Shown here piece after piece: positions 9,056 to 18,566 of a DNA stretch of 64,000 nt; position 1 is the first letter of the stretch, and each line of letters opens with the position of its first letter. Position numbers and translations under genes: made by a program. Under the pieces are notes generated by a model. That model ran no database searches and was not told the DNA's origin. It was given only the letters and a program-made list of their open reading frames with translations. The DNA comes from Heyndrickxia sporothermodurans (GTDB lineage: Bacteria > Bacillota > Bacilli > Bacillales > Bacillaceae_C). Location of the stretch: contig CP066701.1 of assembly GCA_016756695.1 (NCBI GenBank), positions 2,508,001 to 2,572,000 of the forward strand. Reading direction: 5' to 3'.

Positions 9056-11440
9056 TTGAGTAAAAGCATTAAAAAAGCGGCCGTCTTAGGTTCCGGAGTT
9101 ATGGGATCAGGAATTGCTGCACATTTAGCGAATATTGGGATTCCAACCTTGCTATTGGATATCGTGCCCAAAGAATTATCAGACGAGGAGAAAGCAAAAG
9201 GGCTAACATTAGAAGATAAAGTTGTTCGTAATCGGTTTAGTGATCTTGCCTTAAAAAAATTACTTAAGCAAAAGCCAGCACCGCTAACAACAAAGGAAAA
9301 TCTTGCACTTATTCAAGCTGGCAATTTAGAAGATGATCTAACGAAATTATCTGAGGTTGACTGGATTATAGAAGTTGTTGTTGAGAAATTAGAAATAAAA
9401 AAGAATGTTTTTGAAAAAGTTGATCAACATCGTAAACAAGGAAGCATTGTCAGTTCAAACACATCCGGAATTTCTGTAGAAGCAATGGTCGAGGGACGTT
9501 CAGAGGATTTCAAAAAGCATTTCCTTGGCACCCATTTTTTCAATCCACCAAGATATTTAAAGCTTCTTGAAATTATACCGACAAAACATACTGATCCAGA
9601 AGTTTTACAATTCATGAAAGTGTTCGGTGAAGATGTTCTTGGAAAAGGTGTCGTTGTTGCAAAGGATACACCGAATTTCATCGGAAACCGTATCGGCACA
9701 TATGGACTTTTAGTAACCGTTCAAGAGATGCTCAAAGGCGGGTATAGTGTTGGTGAAGTAGATTCCGTAACAGGCCCTCTAATCGGACGTCCAAAAAGTG
9801 CTACCTTTAGAACGCTAGATGTCGTTGGATTAGATACATTTATTCATGTTGCCAACAATGTATATGAACAAGTAGATGGAAAAGAAAAAGAAGTATTCAA
9901 TGTACCTGAATTTATGAAGAAAATGTTCGAAAATGGTTGGTTAGGAAGTAAAAGCGGCCAAGGCTTTTATTTGAAAAAAGGAAAAGAGATTTTAGAACTT
10001 GATCCACACACACTTGAATACGGAGAACGAAAAAAATTAAAAGCACCTTCATTAGAAATGGTGAAGCAAATTAAAGGTTCAGCAAATAAAATGAAAGCGC
10101 TTGTTTATGCAGAGGACAAAGTAGGCTCACTACTTTGGAATATCTTCGCGCCTGTGCTCATTTACTCAGCCGAGTTAGTCAATGTGATTGCAGATGATAT
10201 TGTCTCCATTGATAATGCGATGAAATGGGGATTTGGTTGGAAACAAGGTCCTTTTGAAGTATGGGATGCAATCGGGGTTGAAAAATCAGTAGCGAAAATG
10301 AAGCAAGAAGGAATTGAAATCCCAGCTTGGGTGAAGGAGATGTTAAATAAAGGGGTTACATCCTTCTATAAGGAAGAAAATGATGGAACCTACTTTTACC
10401 ACGCCGGAGAATATAAAAAGATTGAACAAAATCCTAAAGTAATTAATTTAAAGCAATTAAAAAATCAAGGGAAACTCATCAAGAAAAATACAGGTGCAAG
10501 CTTGATTGATATAGGAGATGGCGTCGCACTATTAGAATTCCATTCACCAAATAATGCAATCGGTTTAGATATTATTCAAATGATTAACTTTTCCGTTGAT
10601 GAAGTGGCGAAAAACTATAAAGGCTTGGTGATTGGGAACCAAGGGAAGAATTTCTGTGTTGGGGCCAATTTAGCGTTGATGCTTATGGAAGCACAGGATG
10701 ATAACTTCTTTGAACTTGATATGGTCATTAGGCAATTCCAAAATGCGATGATGAAAATCAAATATAGCCCCAAACCTGTTGTGACCGCACCTTTTGCAAT
10801 GACATTAGGTGGCGGGGCTGAAGTATGTTTACCTTCTGCACACATCCAAGCAACAATGGAAACGTATATGGGATTAGTAGAGTGTGGTGTAGGGTTGCTG
10901 CCGGGTGGCGGGGGAAATAAAGAGCTCTATATTAAACACTTGAAAAACATTCCAAATGGTGTTGATTTTGACTTACAAAAAGTGGCGAATAAAGTATTTG
11001 AAACGATTGCGATGGCGAAAGTATCTACTTCCGGGGAAGAAGCAAGACTTAATAATTTCCTAAGTAATGCTGATGGCATAAGTGTGAATCCGGATCATCA
11101 ATTATATGATGCAAAACAGGCAGTGCTTGCATTGGATGCAAAAGGGTATAAACCACCTGTCAGACAAAAAGTGCCAGTCGTAGGTGAAACGGGCTATGCG
11201 ACATTATTATTAGGTGCAGAAGGAATGTATTTATCAGGTTATATTTCTGAGCATGATTTAAAAATTGCAAAGAAAATTGCCTATGTCATTGCCGGCGGAA
11301 AAGTGCCATACGGTTCAAAAGTGGATGAACAATACTTACTTGACTTAGAAAGAGAAGCTTTCCTAAGTTTAATTGCTGAACCGAAAACACAACAACGTAT
11401 GCAACACATGCTTGTAAAAGGGAAACCGTTAAGAAACTAA
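9056..11440 (+). CDS. fadN: 3-hydroxyacyl-CoA dehydrogenase / enoyl-CoA hydratase FadN
   Basis: A 794-residue bifunctional beta-oxidation enzyme. The N-terminal half carries the Rossmann motif GSGVMGSG (residues 12-19) and the 3-hydroxyacyl-CoA dehydrogenase domains (THFFNPPRYLKLLEI, DTPNFIGNRIG); the C-terminal part has an enoyl-CoA hydratase domain (GKNFCVGANL oxyanion loop, GLLPGGGGNKEL). It hydrates enoyl-CoA and oxidises the product to 3-ketoacyl-CoA. TTG 9056 follows AAGGAGG by seven bases and removes an N-terminal extension that would run through the FadR operator. First gene of fadN-fadA-fadE. Confidence 0.95.
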   Translation: MSKSIKKAAVLGSGVMGSGIAAHLANIGIPTLLLDIVPKELSDEEKAKGLTLEDKVVRNRFSDLALKKLLKQKPAPLTTKENLALIQAGNLEDDLTKLSEVDWIIEVVVEKLEIKKNVFEKVDQHRKQGSIVSSNTSGISVEAMVEGRSEDFKKHFLGTHFFNPPRYLKLLEIIPTKHTDPEVLQFMKVFGEDVLGKGVVVAKDTPNFIGNRIGTYGLLVTVQEMLKGGYSVGEVDSVTGPLIGRPKSATFRTLDVVGLDTFIHVANNVYEQVDGKEKEVFNVPEFMKKMFENGWLGSKSGQGFYLKKGKEILELDPHTLEYGERKKLKAPSLEMVKQIKGSANKMKALVYAEDKVGSLLWNIFAPVLIYSAELVNVIADDIVSIDNAMKWGFGWKQGPFEVWDAIGVEKSVAKMKQEGIEIPAWVKEMLNKGVTSFYKEENDGTYFYHAGEYKKIEQNPKVINLKQLKNQGKLIKKNTGASLIDIGDGVALLEFHSPNNAIGLDIIQMINFSVDEVAKNYKGLVIGNQGKNFCVGANLALMLMEAQDDNFFELDMVIRQFQNAMMKIKYSPKPVVTAPFAMTLGGGAEVCLPSAHIQATMETYMGLVECGVGLLPGGGGNKELYIKHLKNIPNGVDFDLQKVANKVFETIAMAKVSTSGEEARLNNFLSNADGISVNPDHQLYDAKQAVLALDAKGYKPPVRQKVPVVGETGYATLLLGAEGMYLSGYISEHDLKIAKKIAYVIAGGKVPYGSKVDEQYLLDLEREAFLSLIAEPKTQQRMQHMLVKGKPLRN

Positions 11441-11492
11441 GCCTATCTATTAACGATTAGATATGAATTGCTATATGAAAGAGGGGAATCAA

Positions 11493-12668
11493 ATGCGTGA
11501 GGCAGTAATCGTAGCAGGTGCTAGAACACCGGTTGGAAAAGCTAGCAAAGGGACACTCGCAAATGTTAGACCAGACGATTTAGGTGCACTAGTTGTTAAA
11601 GAAACTTTGAAACGTGCGGGGAATTATGAAGGGAATATTGATGATTTAATTATTGGCTGTGCGATGCCGGAGGCAGAACAAGGATTAAATATGGCACGTA
11701 ATATTGGTGCATTGGCAGGCCTTCCAAATACGGTACCTGCGGTAACGGTTAACCGTTACTGTTCATCAGGTCTTCAATCCATTGCCTACGGTGCGGAAAG
11801 AATTATGCTTGGATCATCAGATACAGTACTAGCAGGTGGAGCGGAATCTATGAGTCTAGTACCAATGATGGGCCATGTTGTCCGCCCGAATGCTACTTTA
11901 GCAGAAACGGCTCCCGAATATTATATGGGAATGGGGCATACAGCTGAACAAGTTGCCCAGAAGTTCGGCGTTTCACGTGAAGATCAAGATGCATTTGCAG
12001 TGAGAAGTCATCAAAAGGCGGCAAAAGCGATTGCTGAAGGAAAATTTGCCGATGAAATCGTACCTGTAGATGTCACACTTCGTTCTGTCGGTGCAGATAA
12101 TAAATTGGTAGAGAAACATGTGGTATTTAGTAAGGATGAAGGGGTTCGTCCTGAATCGAGTGTAGAAGTACTTGGAAAATTAAGACCGGCATTTAATCTT
12201 AAAGGATCCGTGACGGCAGGCAACTCTTCCCAAACGAGTGACGGGGCAGCCGCCGTGTTATTAATGGATCGTGAAAAAGCTGTGTCACATGGACTTGCGC
12301 CAATGGCTAAATTTCGTTCATTTGCAGTAGCCGGTGTGCCACCGGAAATTATGGGAATTGGGCCAGTTGAGGCGATTCCAAGAGCATTAAAAATTGCGGG
12401 ATTAGAACTAGCTGATATTGGTTTATTCGAATTGAATGAAGCTTTTGCTTCTCAATCGATTCAAGTTATTCGCCAGTTAGGTTTGGATGAGGAAATTGTC
12501 AATGTAAACGGTGGTGCAATTGCCCTGGGACATCCACTAGGTTGCACAGGGACAAAATTAACATTATCGTTGATTCATGAAATGAAAAGACGCAATGTGC
12601 AATTTGGTGTTGTGACTATGTGTATTGGCGGCGGCATGGGAGCTGCGGGTGTTTTTGAATTAATCTAG
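11493..12668 (+). CDS. fadA: Acetyl-CoA C-acyltransferase (3-ketoacyl-CoA thiolase) FadA
   Basis: A 391-residue thiolase, the same length as B. subtilis FadA. The nucleophile Cys90 lies in [10 protein letters not shown], the catalytic histidine in GHPLGCTG and the second cysteine in TMCIGGGMG. It cleaves 3-ketoacyl-CoA to acetyl-CoA and a shortened acyl-CoA. ATG 11493 is preceded by GAGGGG; an upstream ATG at 11463 in the same frame has no ribosome site. It is 52 bp from fadN and 30 bp from fadE, in one operon. Confidence 0.95.
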   Translation: MREAVIVAGARTPVGKASKGTLANVRPDDLGALVVKETLKRAGNYEGNIDDLIIGCAMPEAEQGLNMARNIGALAGLPNTVPAVTVNRYCSSGLQSIAYGAERIMLGSSDTVLAGGAESMSLVPMMGHVVRPNATLAETAPEYYMGMGHTAEQVAQKFGVSREDQDAFAVRSHQKAAKAIAEGKFADEIVPVDVTLRSVGADNKLVEKHVVFSKDEGVRPESSVEVLGKLRPAFNLKGSVTAGNSSQTSDGAAAVLLMDREKAVSHGLAPMAKFRSFAVAGVPPEIMGIGPVEAIPRALKIAGLELADIGLFELNEAFASQSIQVIRQLGLDEEIVNVNGGAIALGHPLGCTGTKLTLSLIHEMKRRNVQFGVVTMCIGGGMGAAGVFELI

Positions 12669-12698
12669 AAAATTAACATCGTTTAGGAGGAAGAAAAA

Positions 12699-14474
12699 AT
12701 GGCTAATCAAACAGATAAATTAATTAAGGGTGGAAGCTTTTTAATTGAGGATATTTCTTATGAGCAAATGTTTACTCCCGAGGATTATTCCGACGAACAA
12801 AAAATGATCGCAAAAACAACGGAGGATTATGTAAATAATGAGGTTGTCCCGCAAGTAGAATATTTGGAAAAACATGAATTTGACCGCTCTGTTAAACTAT
12901 TAAAATCTGCAGGTGATCTAGGTTTGTTAGGTGCAGACGTACCTGAAGAATATGGCGGTTTAGAATTAGATAAAGTAAGCTCAGCGTTAATTTCTGAAAA
13001 AATGGCCAAAGTCGGCGGTTTCTCCATTTCTCATGGTGCACATGTTGGGATTGGATCCTTACCTATCGTGTTGTTCGGGAATGAAGAACAAAAGAAAAAA
13101 TATTTGCCACTCCTTGCAACAGGTGAAAAACTAGCGGCCTATGCATTAACAGAACCAAGCTCAGGATCCGACGCATTAGGGGCAAAAACGACTGCAAAAT
13201 TAAATGAAGCAGGGACACATTATATTTTGAATGGTGAAAAACAATGGATTACCAATGCTGGATTTGCGGATGTATTTGTTGTATACGCAAAAATCGATGG
13301 GGATAAATTTTCAGCCTTTATCGTAGAACGCGAATACCCAGGAGTATCAACAGGTGCAGAAGAAAAGAAAATGGGAATTAAGAGCTCTTCGACACGTACA
13401 TTAATTTTAGAAGATGCAGAAGTTCCTGTTGAAAATTTACTTGGTGAGGTTGGTAAAGGGCATAAAATCGCATTTAACATCTTAAATATTGGCCGCTACA
13501 AATTGGGAGTAGGTACAGTTGGCGGTTCAAAAAGCGCATTTGAAATTACTGTGAAATATGCAAATCAACGTAAACAATTTAAAACACCGATTTCAGCATT
13601 CAATTTAACAAAAGAAAAATTAGCAACAATGGCTTCGAAAATTTATGCTGCTGAAAGTTCTGTATACCGTACAGTAGGTCTTTTTGACGAAAGAATGAGC
13701 CATGTCGATGTAAAAGATGGTCAAGAGATTGCTAATTCTATTGCTGAATATGCAATTGAATGTTCATTAAACAAAGTATTTGGCTCAGAAGTTCTTGATT
13801 ATGTAGTAGATGAAGGTGTCCAAATCCATGGTGGTTATGGATTTATGGATGAATATGAAATTTCACGAGCTTACCGCGATTCTCGTATTAACCGTATTTT
13901 TGAAGGAACAAATGAAATCAACCGCTTAATCGTACCTGGAACATTAATGAAAAAGGCAATGAAGGGCGAGTTACCACTACTTCAAAAAGTGCAAAGCTTA
14001 CAGGAAGAACTTATGATGATGATGCCGGAAGAAATTGGAGATGGCGCATTAGATCAAGAAAAATATTTAACACGCAGTGCGAAAAAAGTGGCGCTTATGG
14101 TTGCTGGACTTGGCGCACAAAAATTCGGAACGAAACTTGAACAAGAGCAAGAAGTTCTTGTTAATGTGGCGGATATTATTTCTTTAGCCTATGCAATGGA
14201 ATCTGTCGTTCTTCGTACAGAAAAAGCAATTGCTAAAGAAGGTGTTGAAAAGAGCCAGCAAAAAATTCTTTATACACAAATCTTCTGTCAGGAATCAATC
14301 AATGAAATTGAACAATTGGCAAAAGAATCAGTTGTTGCCATTGAAGATGGTGATACATTACGAATGATGCTATCTGCACTTCGAAAATTGACTCGCCATA
14401 CACCAATTAATGTCATTGCTAAAAAACGTGAGGCATCTGTGAAGCTTATTGAAGCTGAACGTTTTGTCCTTTAA
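12699..14474 (+). CDS. fadE: Acyl-CoA dehydrogenase FadE
   Basis: A 591-residue acyl-CoA dehydrogenase, longer than the usual 380 residues because of the C-terminal extension found in the YusJ/FadE group. The FAD-binding signature YALTEPSSGSD and the C-terminal IFEGTNEINRL motif are present. It introduces the trans-2 double bond in acyl-CoA, the first step of the beta-oxidation cycle encoded by this operon. AGGAGGAAGAAAAA precedes ATG 12699. A strong terminator follows. Confidence 0.95.
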   Translation: MANQTDKLIKGGSFLIEDISYEQMFTPEDYSDEQKMIAKTTEDYVNNEVVPQVEYLEKHEFDRSVKLLKSAGDLGLLGADVPEEYGGLELDKVSSALISEKMAKVGGFSISHGAHVGIGSLPIVLFGNEEQKKKYLPLLATGEKLAAYALTEPSSGSDALGAKTTAKLNEAGTHYILNGEKQWITNAGFADVFVVYAKIDGDKFSAFIVEREYPGVSTGAEEKKMGIKSSSTRTLILEDAEVPVENLLGEVGKGHKIAFNILNIGRYKLGVGTVGGSKSAFEITVKYANQRKQFKTPISAFNLTKEKLATMASKIYAAESSVYRTVGLFDERMSHVDVKDGQEIANSIAEYAIECSLNKVFGSEVLDYVVDEGVQIHGGYGFMDEYEISRAYRDSRINRIFEGTNEINRLIVPGTLMKKAMKGELPLLQKVQSLQEELMMMMPEEIGDGALDQEKYLTRSAKKVALMVAGLGAQKFGTKLEQEQEVLVNVADIISLAYAMESVVLRTEKAIAKEGVEKSQQKILYTQIFCQESINEIEQLAKESVVAIEDGDTLRMMLSALRKLTRHTPINVIAKKREASVKLIEAERFVL

Positions 14475-14485
14475 TAAAATTCATG

Positions 14486-14517
14486 AAAATCCCTGATATC
14501 GCATCAGGGATTTTTTT
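14486..14517 (+). terminator. Terminator of the fadNAE operon
   Basis: A 12-bp stem (AAAATCCCTGAT with ATCAGGGATTTT, loop ATCGC) followed by a T run, 11 bp after the fadE stop. Confidence 0.92.
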
Positions 14518-14684
14518 AAATTAAATGTCACATGATAAAATTAATGACTGTATAAAGTTGTTGTTTACAATTTGGAGGCATTTAAATCCACAACTCGTGG
14601 AATCTTCTCAATAAACTCCAGCAAAAAATTTATATAACCGTCAAGTTTAAATTTTGGGTAAGCCATTTCATCGCTTTACTTTGG

Positions 14685-15926
14685 ATGGCTTTTTCTGTAA
14701 TTATTTCTTTTCCTTGGATTCATGATTTAGCAAAAATTGTTACTTATCCTATAGCAATAGCAATTATTTCCGGAATCTCTTATATTCCAGGATATTTAAA
14801 TGCATTTCTAATTATCAGTTTATTGTTCGATAAACAACCCAAATTTAAAAATGAAAATCCAACAGAACCAGTTACTATTTTAATTGCAGCATTTAACGAA
14901 GAAAAAAGAATTTACAATACGTTAAAATACATTAAGAACCAAGATTATCATGGAAAGATTACTATCCTGGTAATTGATAATGCATCAAACGATCAAACGG
15001 TGGCAGAAGTAAATAGAGCGATAGACGAATTACAATTGAATATTAAATTGTTACATGAGAAGAGACGCGGAAAATTTTATGCATTAAATTATGGATTACA
15101 GTGGGCGAAAACCAACTTTGTCATCACATTGGATGCAGATACCATCCTCCATTCATCTGCGGTAAGAAATCTTATCGCAAGAATAGAAAGTAGTCCAAAT
15201 GATGTCGCCGCTGTTGCAGGTTCAATACTCGTCCGAAACAGTCGTGAGAATCTATGGACGAAAATTCAGGAATGGGATTATTTCTTAGGCATAGCTTCAA
15301 TTAAAAGACTGCAAGGCTTATACCAAGGAACATTAGTAGCACAAGGTGCGTTTAGCATATATCGCATAAAGGATTTGAAAGAAATTGGTGGATGGCCAAA
15401 TGCAATTGGCGAAGACATTGTGGTCACTTGGAGATTACTCGAAAAAAAGAGAAAAATATATTTTGAACCTCTTGCAGTAGCTTTCACCGATGTTCCCGCT
15501 TCTTTGATACAATTTATTCGCCAACGTTCAAGATGGGCAAGAGGAATGATTGAAGGATTACAAGCAATAAAACCTTGGGAACAACCGCAACTATATACAA
15601 AATATTTAACGGGTGTAAATTTGATCATGCCTTTTTTAGATATCACTTACACACTTTTTTGGATACCGGGATTAATTTTAGCATTGTTTGGACATTATTG
15701 GATTGTCGGACCGATGACATTACTTGTTTTACCGTTAACTTTAATTAGCTTTGGAGTACTTTACCTATATCAAAAGCGATTTGTGTTTCGTCCATTAAAC
15801 TTAAAAATAAGAAACAATACAATTGGTTTTATTTGTTTTATTCTTTTCTACCAAATCATAATGTCCCCGGTTTCGACGTATGGATATATACAAGAGTTTT
15901 TAAAAATGGAACGGAAATGGAAATGA
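14685..15926 (+). CDS. Membrane glycosyltransferase, family 2 (IcaA/BcsA-like); start uncertain
   Basis: A processive-type GT2 enzyme: two N-terminal hydrophobic segments, a cytoplasmic catalytic domain (VTILIAAFNEEKRI, the DADT metal-binding motif, the acceptor GED motif, and QRSRWARG = QxxRW), and three C-terminal membrane segments. Such enzymes polymerise cell-surface polysaccharide from UDP-sugars. 413 aa from ATG 14685, which has no ribosome site. The frame is open back to 14586, the upstream residues (KFKFWVSHFIALLW) look like genuine protein, and a GGAGG at 14574-14578 sits seven bases before an ATC codon. The product is probably about 446 residues. It lies between fadE and yusI, where B. 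subtilis has nothing comparable that I know of. Confidence 0.85.
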   Translation: MAFSVIISFPWIHDLAKIVTYPIAIAIISGISYIPGYLNAFLIISLLFDKQPKFKNENPTEPVTILIAAFNEEKRIYNTLKYIKNQDYHGKITILVIDNASNDQTVAEVNRAIDELQLNIKLLHEKRRGKFYALNYGLQWAKTNFVITLDADTILHSSAVRNLIARIESSPNDVAAVAGSILVRNSRENLWTKIQEWDYFLGIASIKRLQGLYQGTLVAQGAFSIYRIKDLKEIGGWPNAIGEDIVVTWRLLEKKRKIYFEPLAVAFTDVPASLIQFIRQRSRWARGMIEGLQAIKPWEQPQLYTKYLTGVNLIMPFLDITYTLFWIPGLILALFGHYWIVGPMTLLVLPLTLISFGVLYLYQKRFVFRPLNLKIRNNTIGFICFILFYQIIMSPVSTYGYIQEFLKMERKWK

Positions 15927-15977
15927 TGCTTTTTATATTAAAGAATTGTTAAAGTTCGGTGTTAATTTTGACGCCAT

Positions 15978-15999
15978 GTTGATTTCAGCGGAAATCAAC
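15978..15999 (+). terminator. Probable terminator after the glycosyltransferase
   Basis: A 9-bp perfect stem GTTGATTTC/GAAATCAAC with a 4-base loop, followed by a moderately T-rich stretch (AATCTTGTTT). Weakly supported as an intrinsic terminator. Confidence 0.5.
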
Positions 16000-16111
16000 A
16001 ATCTTGTTTAAGTGCTTATAATTAAAATAATACCTTTGAATTTCAATAAATAAGAAGGTAAAATAAAATTAGTGTCGAATCATATATTTGATTAGTAGGT
16101 GGTGAATCATG

Positions 16112-16468
16112 ATGGCATTAACATTTTATTGGTACCCAAAATGTGGGACATGTCGAAAAGCAAAAAAGTGGTTAGAAGAACATAATATTTCCTTTGAAGC
16201 CATACATATTTCTGAAAATCCACCGACTCAAAAGGAATTAGAAGAACTTTATAAAAAAAGTGGCCTAGAGTTAAAGAAGTTTTTCAACACTTCAGGGCAA
16301 AAATATCGTGAACTTGGAATGAAGGATCGGATAAAAACGGCATCTGAAGATGAGCTGTTAGCCCTTCTTGCATCAGATGGAATGCTCATTAAACGCCCCA
16401 TTCTAACAGATCACGATAAAGTGACAGTCGGTTTTAATGAAGAGATGTATGAAAAGACATGGCTCTAG
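16112..16468 (+). CDS. yusI: ArsC/Spx-family protein YusI
   Basis: A 118-residue thioredoxin-fold protein of the arsenate reductase/Spx superfamily. The N-terminal YPKCGTCRKAKKWL contains the conserved CxxC, and the C-terminal half carries LIKRPI, typical of the family. It aligns well from memory with B. subtilis YusI, which sits beside gcvH there too. Its cellular role is unproven; redox or reductase functions are inferred from the fold. ATG 16112 has AGGTGGTG at a better distance than ATG 16109. Confidence 0.9.
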   Translation: MALTFYWYPKCGTCRKAKKWLEEHNISFEAIHISENPPTQKELEELYKKSGLELKKFFNTSGQKYRELGMKDRIKTASEDELLALLASDGMLIKRPILTDHDKVTVGFNEEMYEKTWL

Positions 16469-16546
16469 TTTAGCACCAGTTAGCCTACTTACGTTTGGGA
16501 ATTAGGTAACTATTTTTTCAAAATAATCATTGGAGGTATTTCTACT

Positions 16547-16930
16547 ATGAGTTTACCAAGTGAATTACGTTATTCTGAAGAACATGAATGGGTGAAAGAA
16601 GAAGGGAAAAGTTTGCGAATCGGAATCACCGATTTTGCTCAAGCTGAGCTTGGCGACATCGTTTTCGTTGAACTACCTGAAGTAGGGGACGAAGTAAAAG
16701 CTAACGAACCATTCGGCAGCGTTGAATCTGTAAAAACAGTCTCTGAATTATATGCACCAGTTAGCGGGAAAGTTGTTGCCGTAAATGAGGAATTAAGTGA
16801 CAGCCCGGAATTTGTCAATGAATCACCATATGAAAAAGCATGGATGATTGTTGTTGAACCAACTAATACGGCTGAATTAGACGAGTTAATGTCAGCTGAA
16901 CAATATGGAGAAATGATTAAAGAAGATTAA
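16547..16930 (+). CDS. gcvH: Glycine cleavage system H protein
   Basis: A 127-residue lipoyl carrier protein. Lys63 in [11 protein letters not shown] is the lipoylated residue that carries the aminomethyl group between the P and T proteins. In Bacillus, GcvH is also the relay for lipoate synthesis (LipM/LipL pathway), which fits its position away from the other gcv genes. GGAGG lies upstream of the ATG, and a terminator follows. Confidence 0.96.
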   Translation: MSLPSELRYSEEHEWVKEEGKSLRIGITDFAQAELGDIVFVELPEVGDEVKANEPFGSVESVKTVSELYAPVSGKVVAVNEELSDSPEFVNESPYEKAWMIVVEPTNTAELDELMSAEQYGEMIKED

Positions 16931-16947
16931 TAAATATTAATAAATGA

Positions 16948-16977
16948 AAACACCTTGGGGTTAGATCCAAGGTGTTT
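16948..16977 (+). terminator. Terminator after gcvH
   Basis: An 11-bp stem AAACACCTTGG/CCAAGGTGTTT with loop GGTTAGAT, followed by a short T-rich tail; it begins 17 bp after the gcvH stop. Confidence 0.85.
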
Positions 16978-17002
16978 GTTATATAAAGGATGAAATATTT
17001 TT

Positions 17003-17308
17003 ATGAAAGAATGGACAAAGGAAGAAGTTATTCAAAATACAGAGAACGCCGATAATCTTGCACTTTATTTTTACACTCCACTTTGCGGAACATGCCAGGT
17101 AGCAGGAAAAATGCTCGATATAGTAGAAAAAATCGTTCCTGAATTTGAATATAGCAAAGCTGATTTAAATTATATGCCCGAAATCGCCGAACAGTATTCT
17201 ATAGAAAGTGTTCCTTGCTTATTGATATTCCAAAATGGAGAATGTAAGGAAAAAATATATGCATTTCAATCGGTTACGAATTTATATGATGTGTTAAAGA
17301 AATTCTGA
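17003..17308 (+). CDS. yusE: Thioredoxin-like protein YusE
   Basis: A 101-residue thioredoxin-fold protein with the active-site motif C28-G-T-C31 and the cis-proline segment SVPCLL. It lacks a signal peptide and is cytosolic. The redox partner is unknown; B. subtilis YusE occupies the same neighbourhood. yusG and yusF, which lie between gcvH and yusE in B. subtilis as I recall, are missing here. The ribosome site is weak (AAGGATG about 10 bases before the ATG). Confidence 0.88.
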   Translation: MKEWTKEEVIQNTENADNLALYFYTPLCGTCQVAGKMLDIVEKIVPEFEYSKADLNYMPEIAEQYSIESVPCLLIFQNGECKEKIYAFQSVTNLYDVLKKF

Positions 17309-17340
17309 TTGTTTCTCGACAAATTTCTTGGGAAATAACT

Positions 17341-17382
17341 AGATAGTTCCTTGTTTTGACAAGATAAGCTATCTATTTTTTT
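17341..17382 (+). terminator. Terminator after yusE
   Basis: An imperfect hairpin: the outer arms AGATAG (17341-17346) and CTATCT (17369-17374) pair, with an inner CTTGT/ACAAG helix, followed by a run of seven T. Confidence 0.7.
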
Positions 17383-17471
17383 ATTTTTAAAAACATTGTT
17401 GAACGATTGCTAAAGGATATATCGTTTGTTTCGTGAATTAATAATGTAAAAAGCATAGGGTGGGGATCTGT

Positions 17472-17810
17472 GTGGACACATTATTCAAACGGGTATTAGT
17501 TGAAATAAATAGAAGAAGTCATTTACAAACACTCCTTCCAAGGCATCAAATTTCAATAATGTTCAAATGTGAAGATAGAACATGGGGTATGAATCTTTCA
17601 AGGGTCCAAAGCAATTATACATCACATATGGATGAAAAAGCTGACTTAGAAATACATGTTTCTAAACAAGCATTACCATTACTTTTAAATGGAGATATTC
17701 GTCTATATCAATTGGTTAAATATGGTGAAGTTCAAGTGAAAGGATCATATCGGTATTCGTTGCTAGTAGAATCTTTATTATGGTTATGCAGAGAATACAA
17801 AATCGCATAA
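17472..17810 (+). CDS. yusD: SCP2 sterol-binding-domain-like protein YusD
   Basis: A 112-residue protein resembling the SCP-2 lipid-binding fold: a central ADLEIHVSKQALPLLLNGDI segment followed by VKVKGSYRY-type strands (here VQVKGSYRYSLLVESLL). B. subtilis YusD sits in the same position. The ligand is unknown, although the fold and the beta-oxidation genes nearby suggest fatty acyl binding. GTG 17472 lies six bases after GGGTGGGG; the frame opens at GTG 17460 inside that site. Confidence 0.75.
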   Translation: MDTLFKRVLVEINRRSHLQTLLPRHQISIMFKCEDRTWGMNLSRVQSNYTSHMDEKADLEIHVSKQALPLLLNGDIRLYQLVKYGEVQVKGSYRYSLLVESLLWLCREYKIA

Positions 17811-18146
17811 AAACTTTTTATTTGACGTTAAGGGGGCTATCCAATGCTCCTCCACTTTTGTTCTTGACGCATTTACCCTGTTTTAAATAAATAATCATTA
17901 AAAGAAGGCTTCGGTTTATCATACCGGAGCATTCTTTACTATAATGAAGGATTCGTAATGATTTTTAAGTATACGTAAAATAATTTTGCCATCAAGCTCT
18001 TAAAACGTTTGATGAAGTAAATAAACCTTTCATATGCCTTTTGTTTGTTTTATTGATGTTTGTTACGATTGTATTCGTAAGTTTTAAAGCAAATATGGAA
18101 GGGATGATTCGTTATTAACTCTCTTGAGTTACAGTACACAAATGAC
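17811..18146. other. Gene-free stretch where B. subtilis carries metNPQ
   Basis: No credible gene is seen. An imperfect hairpin at 17902-17936 (AGAAGGCTTCGGT paired with ACCGGAGCATTCT, followed by TTTACT) probably terminates yusD. The methionine importer metNPQ and yurZ, which separate yusD from suf in B. subtilis, are absent, and no S-box riboswitch was recognised. From 18108 the frame of the small gene below is open. Confidence 0.6.
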
Positions 18147-18305
18147 ATGGAAAAGGCATTACAAGGTGCACATGGAGTTGGATATGAGGTGTACAAAAGA
18201 AGGCATAAAGTGAGAATGCTCGTTGAAAGAAGAAGAGAGCGGGAATATATCAAGTCCCAACGAATGGCAGCAGACCTTGGACGAAAGATGTTAAGTAATT
18301 TATAA
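18147..18305 (+). CDS. Small basic hypothetical protein
   Basis: 52 residues from ATG 18147: MEKALQGAHGVGYEVYKRRH, then an Arg/Glu-rich helix (VERRRERE) and KSQRMAADLGRKMLSNL. The frame is open upstream to 18108, and the upstream residues (VINSLELQYTND) blend into the protein; a GGAAGGG lies nine bases before an ATT codon at 18114, so translation may begin there. A good terminator 16 bp after the stop supports a real transcript. No family recognised. Confidence 0.45.
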   Translation: MEKALQGAHGVGYEVYKRRHKVRMLVERRREREYIKSQRMAADLGRKMLSNL

Positions 18306-18320
18306 TATAAAAGTAGGAGA

Positions 18321-18348
18321 AACCAGTGTTGACTACACTGGTTTTTTC
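18321..18348 (+). terminator. Terminator after the small ORF at 18147
   Basis: A 9-bp stem AACCAGTGT/ACACTGGTT, loop TGACT, followed by TTTTT. Confidence 0.85.
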
Positions 18349-18566
18349 CTTCTATACAATGACCAAATACATAATCTTTTTAACGAATTAACAACTTGAA
18401 TGAATTGCTATATAAAGGTAAAACTATAGTGATTAAATGAGGACTTTCAAAGAAAATCAAAGGGCGGACTTTCCTTATTGCTTATAGTTTTAATTTGTTA
18501 TAAGATTATAATGAGAATAAATTGAGAATGAGTTTTGAAATTTTCATATACAACGGAGGTATAATC

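Noticed and set aside
16930-17003. Riboswitch before yusE or gcvH
   Set aside because: Only a simple terminator hairpin is present; no glycine-riboswitch tandem aptamer pattern was seen.
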